DNA from: Dehalococcoidia bacterium UBA6808
Lineage (GTDB): Bacteria > Chloroflexota > Dehalococcoidia > GIF9 > UBA5629
NCBI GenBank assembly: GCA_002452695.1
Contig: DKFA01000045.1
Location: 1,513 to 29,435, forward strand
Reading direction: 5' to 3'
Length of the DNA: 27,923 nucleotides
Of the stretch, positions 15,198 through 23,221 are shown piece by piece. The position numbers were made by a program, and so were the translations under genes. Positions within the stretch are counted from its first letter, which is position 1. Every line of letters begins with the position of its first letter. The notes beneath the pieces are model-generated. The model was not told the DNA's origin. It did no database searches and worked only from the letters and a program-made list of their open reading frames with translations.

Positions 15198-16302
15198 AAG
15201 GACCGTTGCTGAGAGCGTGCTGCCGGCCGTAAGTATCATCATAGTCAACTGGAACGGACTCAAATATCTGGAGACCTGCCTGCGCTCGCTGGAGTCGCTG
15301 GATTACCCGGCGGACAGGCTGGAGGTCATCGTGGTGGATAACAACTCCAGCGACGGCTCGGTCCGATACATACAGGAAAACTTCCCCCGGGTCGCGCTCT
15401 CCCTGCTGGACGGCAATTACGGCTTTTGCGCGCCCAACAACGACGGCGCCTCGATAGCGAAGGGCGAGTACCTGGTCTTCCTCAACAATGACACCGAGGT
15501 CACCCCCGGCTGGCTGCGCGCCCTGGTGCAGCCGGCGCTGGAGGACAGCGAAGTCGTCTCCTGCGCCTCCAAAATGTTCTATTACGACCGCCGTGACACG
15601 ATCAACACGGCCGGCGGCAAGATAACCATCATCGGCGGCGGCTTCTACCGCGGCTACGGCGCCCTGGACGGTCCCCTGTATGACAAGCCCGGCTATACCG
15701 GGTTCGGCTGTGCCGCGGGGGTGCTGGTGAAAAAAGACTTCTTCCTGTCCATCGGCGGGTTCGATGAAGAGTACTTCGCCGCCTGTGAAGAGCATGACCT
15801 GGGCTGGAAGGCCTGGCTTTACGGCTACAAGGTGGCCTATGCGCCCGGCGCCGTCATGTACCATATGGAGAGCGCCACCTTCGGCACGCGCAGCAACGCC
15901 GCTCCCAACAAGGTCTTCCTCAACACGCGCAACCGCCTGTTCAACATCGTCAAGAACCTGGACGCTGGCAACGCGCTGCGGGCCCTGCTGATCAGCGCCT
16001 GCTTCAATTTCTACCGCGGCTGCAGCTACTTCTTCGCGGGCAGGTTCGCCGCGACCGGCGCGCTGATACGCGCCCAGTTCAACTTCCTCAAGTACCTGGG
16101 CAGCATGCTGAAGAAGAGGAAGATCGCACAGGCCAGGCGCAGGCGCAGCGACAAAGAGCTTTACGCCCTCGGCGTGATTGCTACCTTTCGGGAAAGCCTG
16201 GAGGAGGAAAGGCTGCTGCGCCTCCTTGATCGATACCGGGAGGATAATTCCGAGCTGCGGAGGCGGGCTGAAATTTCTATGCAGGATCCCGGCTCAAGGT
16301 GA
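15190..16302 (+). CDS. GT2-family glycosyltransferase, second of locus
   Basis: A 370-residue GT2 enzyme beginning at GTG 15190 inside the end of the previous gene. Core motifs: VSIIIVNWNGLKYLETCLRSL, EVIVVDNNSSDGS, GNYGFCAPNNDG, and NNDTEVTPGW as the metal-binding site. FGCAAGVLVKKDFF and EEHDLGWKAWLYGYK mark the acceptor and base region. The C-terminal 70 residues are basic and helical. It resembles rhamnosyltransferases of surface-polysaccharide clusters; the donor sugar is not determinable. Its last 9 bases overlap the end of the convergent protease gene, so the plus-strand operon may stop here or read against the minus-strand cassette. Confidence 0.88.
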   Translation: MSERTVAESVLPAVSIIIVNWNGLKYLETCLRSLESLDYPADRLEVIVVDNNSSDGSVRYIQENFPRVALSLLDGNYGFCAPNNDGASIAKGEYLVFLNNDTEVTPGWLRALVQPALEDSEVVSCASKMFYYDRRDTINTAGGKITIIGGGFYRGYGALDGPLYDKPGYTGFGCAAGVLVKKDFFLSIGGFDEEYFAACEEHDLGWKAWLYGYKVAYAPGAVMYHMESATFGTRSNAAPNKVFLNTRNRLFNIVKNLDAGNALRALLISACFNFYRGCSYFFAGRFAATGALIRAQFNFLKYLGSMLKKRKIAQARRRRSDKELYALGVIATFRESLEEERLLRLLDRYREDNSELRRRAEISMQDPGSR

Positions 16303-16719
16303 AAATGACAGATAGAATTGTCTTACACCTTGTCTAAATGCAAATTTCATCTTATCGAAAACAGTGTCACGCCCTAGAACATTTGGCCAGTCAGGATTAT
16401 CAATAAAAGCGCACCGGCAATTAATCTGAACACCTTGAACCACAATATCTAGCGGAAAAAGCCATGCATCAGTTTTACCGGCAGCAAGTATGAATTTATC
16501 TTGCCTTAATTGATCATCAGGAATCTTTAAAGCTCGCGCAATGTCTAATTGGAACATGCTTAAATCAGCTCCGGTATCTACCATTGCATTAATATCAAGT
16601 TGCTCATCCTGATAGCACAGTCGAATAGGCAGCATTGGTCTTAAAGTACTGCCCTGGAGTGTCTTTAAAGGGTTTAGCTTATAGGAATATTCAAAATCTA
16701 ATTTTGTGTTACCTGGCAT
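16294..16719 (-). CDS. Retropepsin-like aspartic protease
   Basis: A 141-residue protein with a single retropepsin-type active-site motif, INAMVDTGADLSMF, and the matching C-terminal NVLGRDTVFDKMKFAF that packs behind the active site. Retropepsin-like enzymes work as dimers, each chain giving one DTG(A). There is no signal peptide or membrane segment, so it is probably cytoplasmic. It is the last gene of an A+T-rich three-gene minus-strand cassette and begins 2 bases after the stop of the DUF5678-like gene. Its substrate is unknown; the upstream partner is a candidate. It overlaps the end of the glycosyltransferase gene by 9 bases. Confidence 0.75.
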   Translation of the reverse strand: MPGNTKLDFEYSYKLNPLKTLQGSTLRPMLPIRLCYQDEQLDINAMVDTGADLSMFQLDIARALKIPDDQLRQDKFILAAGKTDAWLFPLDIVVQGVQINCRCAFIDNPDWPNVLGRDTVFDKMKFAFRQGVRQFYLSFSP

Positions 16720-16721
16720 AA

Positions 16722-17243
16722 CTATCCTATGAAAGGTAGTTCCATATCCATTGGAATTTTTACGGCGTACGGGATCTTGACGCCTTTAGTTTTAGCTTCT
16801 GTAACAACTGCTACAAGGTCATCCCCATGTGTTATCAATTCGGAACCCTGGATGACCACCCATTGCCCCATGTAAGCTTTTAAGACATCAGAATGTAAAT
16901 CAATCCATTCCATCTCTAAATTTCTAGCAGGCGCAGTAATTGATTCTAACCGTGCCCCAACTATATCGCTTCCAATCATATTGTTTTTGTCTTGTTCCGT
17001 TTGGGTCTCCTCAATTGTGATTGTGTCTGTTTTGCCCGCTGAAAATGCATCATAAATAAGCCCGCTGTTCATATCGCTGGTAGGACAAACTCCACCGCTT
17101 CTTGCTGTATTGCTCACAGCTCCATCTTCTTTAGCATTTCTTGAAACAAAAGTGGCAGTCGTATTAGAGGAATAATCAATAGCTTCATCAGCGTAATTAG
17201 TAGTTTGCTTACGTGTAAGCAAAGTAAGAGAGCCTGGAGCCAT
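16722..17243 (-). CDS. Protein with polar N-terminus and DUF5678-like domain
   Basis: A 173-residue protein of unknown function. The last 60 residues (KAYMGQWVVIQGSELITHG, VVTEAKTKGVKIPYAVKIP) match the small DUF5678 pattern (W-V-x-I, hydrophobic, HG, D, helix, P, IP). The first 110 residues are polar, rich in Ser, Thr, Asn, Asp and Ala, and look largely disordered, with no membrane segment. GGAGG within the last codons of the upstream gene and a 2-base intergenic gap show tight coupling to both neighbours. DUF5678-like and retropepsin-like genes being adjacent suggests a shared job, but what that is cannot be told from this sequence. Confidence 0.6.
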   Translation of the reverse strand: MAPGSLTLLTRKQTTNYADEAIDYSSNTTATFVSRNAKEDGAVSNTARSGGVCPTSDMNSGLIYDAFSAGKTDTITIEETQTEQDKNNMIGSDIVGARLESITAPARNLEMEWIDLHSDVLKAYMGQWVVIQGSELITHGDDLVAVVTEAKTKGVKIPYAVKIPMDMELPFIG

Positions 17244-17245
17244 AG

Positions 17246-17965
17246 TTATACCTCCTTTAAATTCAAATTCTTTAAAAAATTAGATACAAATGCATCGCAA
17301 TTACTTTGGCCATCAAGGACGAATTTCATGATAGCCTGCACAATTGTTGCTGCATCAAAATCAGGATTCTCCATGAAGTAATCAACATCTATAAAGACAG
17401 ACAGCGGAGGGATTTTTTTTCTGGTTAATTCGCACCCAAACATTGATTTTGCCTGTTCTTGTTCCATCGGGCCAGCGCCGGCGTGCAATTTACAATTATC
17501 TATTGCCGCATCAAGCGTTATTCCTACGTCTATTGGTCGGGCTTTTGCAAATCCCCACAAACCATTTTGCGTCTTTAGATAGCTGCTTAAAAAGCGCTGG
17601 AACAGTTTCTCAAACGATAAGTTATCTACCTGCGCTAAGTAGAATGTTCTGAGTCCTATTCTATTTACCTGCTTTATGGAAATGTCTGGAATAACCAGTT
17701 TTAACCATCTTTGGATATGATCTTTATAATACGTGAAAGTAGGTGGATCCTCCGCGCTCCCGCCGGCATTATTGAAGCTGGCAAAAACGGAAATTGACTG
17801 GTCTTGGTCATGAAGATCGATTCGATTTCTATCTATGCGCCACTCGGTGAATGGCTCTCCTTTAAACTGCTCCAATAACCTGCCCCTGTTATCGAAAAGC
17901 AGAGGAGAAGCAGGGTAGCGAATTTCAAAAATATATTTCCAAGCCTTGGCCGGTAGAACCAGCAT
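17246..17965 (-). CDS. Unknown protein, possibly TIGR04255-like
   Basis: A 239-residue soluble protein, first gene of the cassette. I do not recognise it with confidence. The N-terminal FEIRYP strand, a central VNRIGLRTFYLA segment, and a C-terminal VFIDVDYFMENPDF followed by a helical end (FVSNFLKNLNL) are reminiscent of the sporadically distributed TIGR04255 family. There is no signal peptide or membrane segment and no catalytic motif I can name. GGGGTTAGAAA precedes the ATG weakly. Composition is A+T-rich, unlike the glycosyltransferase genes on both sides, which suggests transfer as a unit with the next two genes. Confidence 0.55.
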   Translation of the reverse strand: MLVLPAKAWKYIFEIRYPASPLLFDNRGRLLEQFKGEPFTEWRIDRNRIDLHDQDQSISVFASFNNAGGSAEDPPTFTYYKDHIQRWLKLVIPDISIKQVNRIGLRTFYLAQVDNLSFEKLFQRFLSSYLKTQNGLWGFAKARPIDVGITLDAAIDNCKLHAGAGPMEQEQAKSMFGCELTRKKIPPLSVFIDVDYFMENPDFDAATIVQAIMKFVLDGQSNCDAFVSNFLKNLNLKEV

Positions 17966-18061
17966 TTTCTAACCCCATTCACAAAATAGACACTATTAGT
18001 TTACCATAATACAGGACATGCAGTGCAATTAAACATCAAACGAATGTGAGTGGTGAGCTGG

Positions 18062-18181
18062 CTCGGCTGGAGGCTTCGAGAGCCTATATATTCGCCCAGG
18101 GCTGGGCTGGTCAAAACCGGCCGCTTAAGGCAGGTAGCCCATGGCATACTCCCATTAAAAAAGATGGGAGATGTCAATGGG
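18062..18181 (+). other. Candidate structured RNA or regulatory hairpin region
   Basis: This G+C-rich stretch in the 462-base gap between the cassette and the third glycosyltransferase can fold into several hairpins. AGGCT/AGCCT lies at 18071-18085; GGCTGGT/ACCGGCC at 18105-18122 has a 4-base loop. A long imperfect stem pairs 18138-18155 with 18164-18181 (17 pairs, two single-base bulges, loop TAAAAAAG). GCCCAG at 18094-18099 could instead pair with CTGGGC at 18102-18107, competing with the second hairpin. No U-run follows, so it is not a simple terminator. It matches no RNA family I recognise. The strand is unknown; plus is listed because the next gene is on plus. Confidence 0.4.
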
Positions 18182-18249
18182 GAACAGACTTAAGATGGCA
18201 GACAAACAGAGAATATCAGCATTTGGCAAATGCCGCCAGGGCGGATGAC

Positions 18250-18277
18250 TTGCTATTATCGCGCCGCCGGATATAAA
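18250..18277 (+). promoter_or_regulatory. Putative promoter before the third glycosyltransferase
   Basis: TTGCTA at 18250-18255 and TATAAA at 18272-18277 are 16 bases apart. The site precedes the small ORF at 18317 and the glycosyltransferase at 18428. Just before it are two short hairpins (GCATTT/AAATGC at 18219-18233 and CCGC/GCGG at 18233-18244). Confidence 0.4.
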
Positions 18278-18316
18278 ATTTCCTTGATATCAGGATTTAT
18301 TGCCAGGGAGAGATCG

Positions 18317-18418
18317 ATGGCAGATATTGCGGCAACCATACCGGTTTTTATCATTAAGAATAATCTGCGGACTCTGGGAATAGACCGCCACCGCTACTTC
18401 GAATTGCTTGAGAAATGA
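18317..18418 (+). CDS. Small 33-codon ORF, possible leader peptide
   Basis: An ATG at 18317 is preceded by GGGAGAG at a workable distance and opens a 33-residue frame (MADIAATIPVFIIKNNLRTL... ending FELLEK). It ends 9 bases before the start codon of the third glycosyltransferase, which itself has only a weak ribosome binding site. This position would allow translational coupling. There is no recognisable domain, and a chance ORF is quite possible. Confidence 0.3.
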   Translation: MADIAATIPVFIIKNNLRTLGIDRHRYFELLEK

Positions 18419-18427
18419 AATACCGAT

Positions 18428-19333
18428 ATGGATGCCAGCATCGTTATCCTGGTTAAAAACGGCGGGGCTAATTTTCCCGCGCTCCTTGAGCGGATTTACA
18501 GCCAGCAGTTCAATGGCAGCTTCGAGGTCATCGTCATCGATTCGGGCTCGACCGACGGCTCGCTGGAGGCGGCCCGCCGCCATCCGGTCATATTGAAGCA
18601 GATTCCACCTGCCGAGTTCCATCACAGCCGCACGCGCAACCTGGGCGCGGAGATGGCGCAGGGCGACTATATCGTATATATTACGCAGGATGCCCTCCCG
18701 CTGGATGATAACTGGCTGCAGCGGCTTATCGACGGCTTCGACAGCCCTTCTGTGGCTATGGTGGTGGGCAGACAGATGCCGCGGCAGACCGCCAGCCCTC
18801 CGGAGAAGTTCTTCTATTTCTATAATTTCCCCGAATCTAAAATAATGGTACAATCTGGCGATAGTGATTATTATCACGATAACGTATTTATTTCGGACGT
18901 AAATGCAGCCTACCGACGGGGATTATTGCTTGAATACAAGTTTGACGACAACATCGTTATGGCCGAGGACAAAGAAATAGCCGCGCGTTTACTTGAAAAC
19001 CGCCTTTCCATCGTCTACCAGCCCGCGGCCGCGGTGTATCATTCGCATAATTACAGCCTGAAGGAGCTGTTCGACCGGCACCTTGACTACGGCCTGGCCA
19101 ACCGCCTGGGGGTGGACAGACTGCCCGGCACCTCTGGCAATGCCGCCTCGGGCCTGGCCGGTTACCTTGGCGCCGAATGGCGGTACCTGGCGGACAACCG
19201 CCTGCTGCGCTGGGCGCCCTATGCCATCGTTTACGAACTAGTAAAATATGCGGGATTATGGCTGGGGAAAGCGGGCATCATGAAGGGACCTGCCGCCAGG
19301 AGTATGAAGCTTAACCGTGAGAGAACTGTTTAA
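18428..19333 (+). CDS. GT2-family glycosyltransferase, rhamnosyltransferase-like
   Basis: A 301-residue family-2 glycosyltransferase. Motifs: ASIVILVKNGGANFPALLERI, FEVIVIDSGSTDGS, FHHSRTRNLGAEMAQGDYIVYITQDALP (the TQDA box of rhamnosyltransferase-type GT2 enzymes, metal site at the Asp), SDVNAAYRR, and MAEDKEIAARLL. The GNP-sugar donor and the linkage are not determinable, but the H(H)SRTRN-GA and TQDA signatures are typical of dTDP-rhamnose-using enzymes. The C-terminal end is hydrophobic and basic. The start has no strong ribosome binding site. Its last 17 bases overlap the start of the permease gene, tying it to the export operon. Confidence 0.88.
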   Translation: MDASIVILVKNGGANFPALLERIYSQQFNGSFEVIVIDSGSTDGSLEAARRHPVILKQIPPAEFHHSRTRNLGAEMAQGDYIVYITQDALPLDDNWLQRLIDGFDSPSVAMVVGRQMPRQTASPPEKFFYFYNFPESKIMVQSGDSDYYHDNVFISDVNAAYRRGLLLEYKFDDNIVMAEDKEIAARLLENRLSIVYQPAAAVYHSHNYSLKELFDRHLDYGLANRLGVDRLPGTSGNAASGLAGYLGAEWRYLADNRLLRWAPYAIVYELVKYAGLWLGKAGIMKGPAARSMKLNRERTV

Positions 19334-20078
19334 ATACCGTGAGCTGATCGGCATCCTGACCGTTGTCGACCTCAAGACGCGCTATCAGAACAATGTGCTC
19401 GGCTTTCTCTGGTCGCTGCTCAGCCCTCTGCTGATGGCTCTGGTGCTGTTCTTCGTCTTCCGCTACCTGTACAAGCAGGAGGCCAACTTTGTCGGCTATC
19501 TGCTTGTCGGCCTCATGGCCTGGCGCTTTTTCCAGATCTCCACCACCTCGGCCGTGTATTCCGTGGTTGGCAAGGGCAGCCTTGTCACCAAGGTATACAT
19601 CCCCCGCCAGGCGCTGGTCATAACCAACCTGCTGGCCAACCTGATCAGCTCGCTGCTGGAATTCATCATCATCATACCTATTCTGTACTTCGCCGCAGGC
19701 AGCCTGCCGCTGACATTGCCCCTGTTTCCCCTGGTCTTCCTCATCTATTTCTGGTTCGTTTACGGCGTATCCCTTTTCGTTGCTGCGCTGTACGTATACC
19801 TGCGGGACGTCAACCAGATCTGGGAAGTGATCACCACCATGCTCTTCTTCCTCTCGCCCATCTTTTATCCCATGGCGGCCATCACCGAGCAGATGCAGCG
19901 GTATTACCTGCTCAACCCCATCACGCAGTTTATGGTCATCTTTCGTGACCTGATGGTCTACGGCAATTTGCCCACGGCTTACAGCCTGGTCATCGTTACA
20001 GTCGCATCAATTATTTCCTTTGCCGTGGGCACAATTGTATTCAACAAACTCCAGCGCCGTTTTGCCGAGGAAATGTAA
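19317..20078 (+). CDS. wzm: Wzm/TagG-type polysaccharide ABC transporter permease
   Basis: A 253-residue ABC-2 type permease with six hydrophobic helices. It begins at GTG 19317 (MRELFKYRELI), inside the end of the glycosyltransferase gene. Family signatures are clear: a cytoplasmic N-terminal helix with DLKTRYQNNVLGFLWSLLSPL, then VYIPRQALV, YLRDVNQIWE, SPIFYPM and LNPITQFMVIFRD. Such permeases pair with a Wzt/TagH ATPase to move a finished lipid-linked glycan across the membrane. The ATPase gene lies downstream at 23222, separated by the large RgpF-HAD gene. Confidence 0.92.
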   Translation: MRELFKYRELIGILTVVDLKTRYQNNVLGFLWSLLSPLLMALVLFFVFRYLYKQEANFVGYLLVGLMAWRFFQISTTSAVYSVVGKGSLVTKVYIPRQALVITNLLANLISSLLEFIIIIPILYFAAGSLPLTLPLFPLVFLIYFWFVYGVSLFVAALYVYLRDVNQIWEVITTMLFFLSPIFYPMAAITEQMQRYYLLNPITQFMVIFRDLMVYGNLPTAYSLVIVTVASIISFAVGTIVFNKLQRRFAEEM

Positions 20079-20102
20079 GAATCCACGTACACAAGACCGC
20101 TT

Positions 20103-23100
20103 ATGAAATCCCGAAACAGAACTCACCCCAAAAAAGTCGGTATCAGAAGGCGCATCAATGATGCAGTCATGTTTATCCTGCTCTGGCCCAAAGACTTCAT
20201 CAACAGGCATTGTCCGCAGAGAATCAGGCAGTTCTACTGGCTGGTTATGTCCGGGGCGCCGGTCCTGATATTGTATGGGTGGAGCAGCTTCTGGCAGAGG
20301 TACAAGCGTTACCGTCAGAACGAAAACAACATATCCAGATGGCAGACGCAGCTCAAACAGGGATCTGAGCAGCAGATGGTCTTTAAAATAGAACCGAAAC
20401 AGTTTCTGCCGCTGCAAAAACAGAGAGTGGCCGTGGTGGCGCATGCCTATTACATGGAGGTTTTTCCCGAGATCTGCTCATATTTGAAGGAAATGCCCTG
20501 CCCCTATACCATGCTGGTGTCGGTCATGAATGAGGAAGACAGGCAGTCCGTCATCAGGCAGACAGCCGGCCTTCCCCGGCTGGAGAAGGTTATCGTGAAG
20601 ATCGTGGAGAACCGCGGCCGGGACATCAAGCCTTTCCTGGTAGATTTTGCGGCTGAGTTGCCCGACTATGATTATATCTGCAAGGTGCACACCAAGAAAT
20701 CGCTCCATACGGGAGAAGAGAAAATCGACCGGCGCGAGTACCTTTACCAGATGGTTATGGGGTCAAGGCAGCGGATGCAGGCCATCCTGACCATTTTTCT
20801 CCAGAATCCCGATGTGGGCATCGTTTATCCGGCGCGTTTCAAGGAGATGCCCTACTGGTCCTACACGTGGCTGTCGAATAAATGGATTGCGGGGCCTGTA
20901 GTCAACCGGCTGGGCATTGCATTTGATCCGGAGGAATACATAGATTATCCTTCGGGGTCCATGTTCTGGATTAAAAAAGATGCCCTCAAACCGCTGCTGG
21001 ATATGCGTCTCAGCAGGGATGATTTTCCGGACGAAAAGGGCCAGACTGACGGCGAGTTGCAACATGTGATCGAGCGTTGTTTTGCCCTTTCCGCGCAGTC
21101 TCTTGGCCTCAAGTACGTCGTTATCACCGATCTGAAAAAGGATATTTTCTCTTTCAGCGATGCGATGAAAATAGCTTCCTATTTCATCACATCTCCGGCT
21201 GTCAGGATCAGGGATGCCCTGACGCTGGTGGACGTAGTTTCCTTCGACGTCTTCGATACGCTGCTCTCCAGGCCTTTTGCCACACCGGGCATGGTATTTC
21301 AATACCTTGAAGAGACCGTGCAGCGGCGCTACGGCATCAAGGACTTTATGCGGTTGCGGCGGGAGGCGGCCGCCCGATTGCGCAGGGAGTTGAAAGGTGC
21401 GGGGGATGTTAAAATCTCGCAGATCTACCGGGAGATGGCCCAATCGGCGGGCATCAGTCCGCAAATTGCGGGCGAACTGCTGGAGCTCGAGCTGGCGACC
21501 GAGATAAGGTTGTTGATACCGCGCAGGGACGCGCTCGCCTCCTTTGATGAGGCTAAAAAGGCGGGCAAGCGCGTCATCCTGATCACGGATACCTATTTTG
21601 AACGTGACCACATTGAGCGCATCCTTGCCGCCAAAGGCATATCGGGTTATCACCACCTGTATATCTCAAGTGAGGAGGGCCGGCGCAAGGACCGCGGCGA
21701 TATGTGGGACCATGTAATAGAGCGGGAGGGACTCACATTCGACAACTACCTGCATGTCGGCGATAACGAGCAGTCCGATCTCCAGATGCTGGGTGACCGG
21801 GGGTATTACCGTTCCCTGGTTCATGTCATGCGGCCTTCGGCCCTCTTTCGGCAGCACCCCTACGGTCAATATCTCTGGCAGATGTTTAACCCGCATAAAG
21901 GCTGGCGGGAGAACCTGCTTTACGGCATGACCGGCAACCATTTCTGCCTGGATACATACCCGTATGAGTTCTGGTACAACCGGGCGCCGCTCTCCGACCC
22001 GTATGCGCTCGGCTACACCGTTTTCGGGCCGCTTATGTACAGCTTTACCGCCTGGCTGGCACGCGCCGCGCGGCAGGACGGCGTGGACCGCCTGTATTTC
22101 CTCTCCCGCGAAGGCTACGTAATGCAGCAGCTTTACGATGATATCGCAGGGTCGGAAGCAGTGAAACAGGCCGGTCTGAATCTGCCGGAGAGCAGATACC
22201 TGCTCATATCGCGCAGGGCTGCGCTTTTTGCCGGTTTGCAGAAGCAGCAGGACCTGCTGCCTTTTCTGGATAGAGATTATACCGGCACGCTGCGCTATTT
22301 CTTTCAAAAACGCCTCTACGCTGGTGAATCGAACACGCAGGCCATTGAGAAGAAACTGGGCAGGGAGATGCTGGACAGGAAGGTATCGCTGCCTGCCGAT
22401 TATGCCGCGGTCAAATCCGCTATGTTTAATGTTTTCGATGTGCTGGCGGCGCAGGCCGAGACAGAACGGGGCGCGTTGCTGGCTTACTGCGGGGAAAAAG
22501 GCCTGCTGGACAGAGCAACAAAGGGCCTGGTGGATGTCGGCTATTCCTGCACCATACAGAGGGCATTGATCAAACTGCTTAATACGCCGCTTAAAGGATA
22601 TTATCTGGCCATTGATGACAGGGCGGAAAGAGTAACTTCTGCAGGCTCTTCATCGCATGACTATCTGGGTCATGCGGGCAGCACGGATCTCAGCGCCACG
22701 GCGTTGTTGAAGTACAGGCTGTTGATCGAGGCCGTCTTGACGTCGCCCGACGGCCAGCTTATAGGCTTCAAACCGGGGAAAGGCGGAGCGGAGCCGGTGT
22801 TTAAGCCGGCCGGCGTTTCGCAGCAGCAGTTCGGGATAATAGCCCGCATCCAACAGGGCATGCGTGACTTCACGGGCGACGTCCTCAAAGCATTCGGGAC
22901 GGATGCCCTGGAAATTGAATTCCCTGTGCAGGAATTGCTCGTTTTATACCAGATGATCGCCCTCGGCAGTATCGATATTGGGGACCTGAAGAAATCCCTT
23001 TCAGTCGAGGACGAATATTGCGGGCTGGGCGAGATAGCCGTCATCGATTTTTATGCCGGCGCCTGCGGGATCGAGAATAAGGAGGACAGGTCCGTCTGTC

Positions 23101-23132
23101 CGCCCGGGCAGGCATCGGGGAAAGAAGAATAA
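20103..23132 (+). CDS. RgpF-like glycosyltransferase fused to HAD hydrolase
   Basis: A 1009-residue multidomain protein. Residues about 105-345 match the rhamnan synthesis protein F family: VAVVAHAYYMEVFPEI, ENRGRDIKPFLVDF, YICKVHTKKS, PSGSMFWIK. Residues about 378-585 form a HAD domain with the nucleophile motif FDVFDTLLS (D382, D385), ILITDTYF, and HVGDNEQSD. The remaining 420 residues contain LYFLSREGYVMQQLYDDIA and DVGYSCTIQRALIKLL, a segment usually found C-terminal to this HAD group in glycan loci. A glycosyltransferase plus phosphatase or phosphate-transfer role in glycan assembly is likely; the substrates are unknown. The ATG is not preceded by a good ribosome binding site. It sits between the two halves of the ABC transporter. 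Confidence 0.88.
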   Translation: MKSRNRTHPKKVGIRRRINDAVMFILLWPKDFINRHCPQRIRQFYWLVMSGAPVLILYGWSSFWQRYKRYRQNENNISRWQTQLKQGSEQQMVFKIEPKQFLPLQKQRVAVVAHAYYMEVFPEICSYLKEMPCPYTMLVSVMNEEDRQSVIRQTAGLPRLEKVIVKIVENRGRDIKPFLVDFAAELPDYDYICKVHTKKSLHTGEEKIDRREYLYQMVMGSRQRMQAILTIFLQNPDVGIVYPARFKEMPYWSYTWLSNKWIAGPVVNRLGIAFDPEEYIDYPSGSMFWIKKDALKPLLDMRLSRDDFPDEKGQTDGELQHVIERCFALSAQSLGLKYVVITDLKKDIFSFSDAMKIASYFITSPAVRIRDALTLVDVVSFDVFDTLLSRPFATPGMVFQYLEETVQRRYGIKDFMRLRREAAARLRRELKGAGDVKISQIYREMAQSAGISPQIAGELLELELATEIRLLIPRRDALASFDEAKKAGKRVILITDTYFERDHIERILAAKGISGYHHLYISSEEGRRKDRGDMWDHVIEREGLTFDNYLHVGDNEQSDLQMLGDRGYYRSLVHVMRPSALFRQHPYGQYLWQMFNPHKGWRENLLYGMTGNHFCLDTYPYEFWYNRAPLSDPYALGYTVFGPLMYSFTAWLARAARQDGVDRLYFLSREGYVMQQLYDDIAGSEAVKQAGLNLPESRYLLISRRAALFAGLQKQQDLLPFLDRDYTGTLRYFFQKRLYAGESNTQAIEKKLGREMLDRKVSLPADYAAVKSAMFNVFDVLAAQAETERGALLAYCGEKGLLDRATKGLVDVGYSCTIQRALIKLLNTPLKGYYLAIDDRAERVTSAGSSSHDYLGHAGSTDLSATALLKYRLLIEAVLTSPDGQLIGFKPGKGGAEPVFKPAGVSQQQFGIIARIQQGMRDFTGDVLKAFGTDALEIEFPVQELLVLYQMIALGSIDIGDLKKSLSVEDEYCGLGEIAVIDFYAGACGIENKEDRSVCPPGQASGKEE

Positions 23133-23137
23133 TTGAA

Positions 23138-23167
23138 TTGCCTGTGGTTCGAGATTATCATTATAGC
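23138..23167 (+). promoter_or_regulatory. Possible internal promoter before wzt
   Basis: TTGCCT at 23138-23143 is followed after 18 bases by TATAGC at 23162-23167, in the 89-base gap before the ATPase gene. The -10 match is modest. A small inverted repeat (GGAC/GTCC near 23180-23193) follows it. Confidence 0.25.
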
Positions 23168-23221
23168 AGCAGGGCGTAGGACGGGTTGGTCCGCGCCATT
23201 TGCTTAGCAGGGAAAAGCAGT

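Noticed and set aside
18138..18181. Rho-independent terminator
   Set aside because: The long stem is A+T-mixed and not followed by a T-run, so it is described as a structured region instead.
18046..18276. 76-codon plus-strand frame
   Set aside because: It runs through the hairpin-rich stretch, has low-quality sequence with no domain and no good ribosome binding site.
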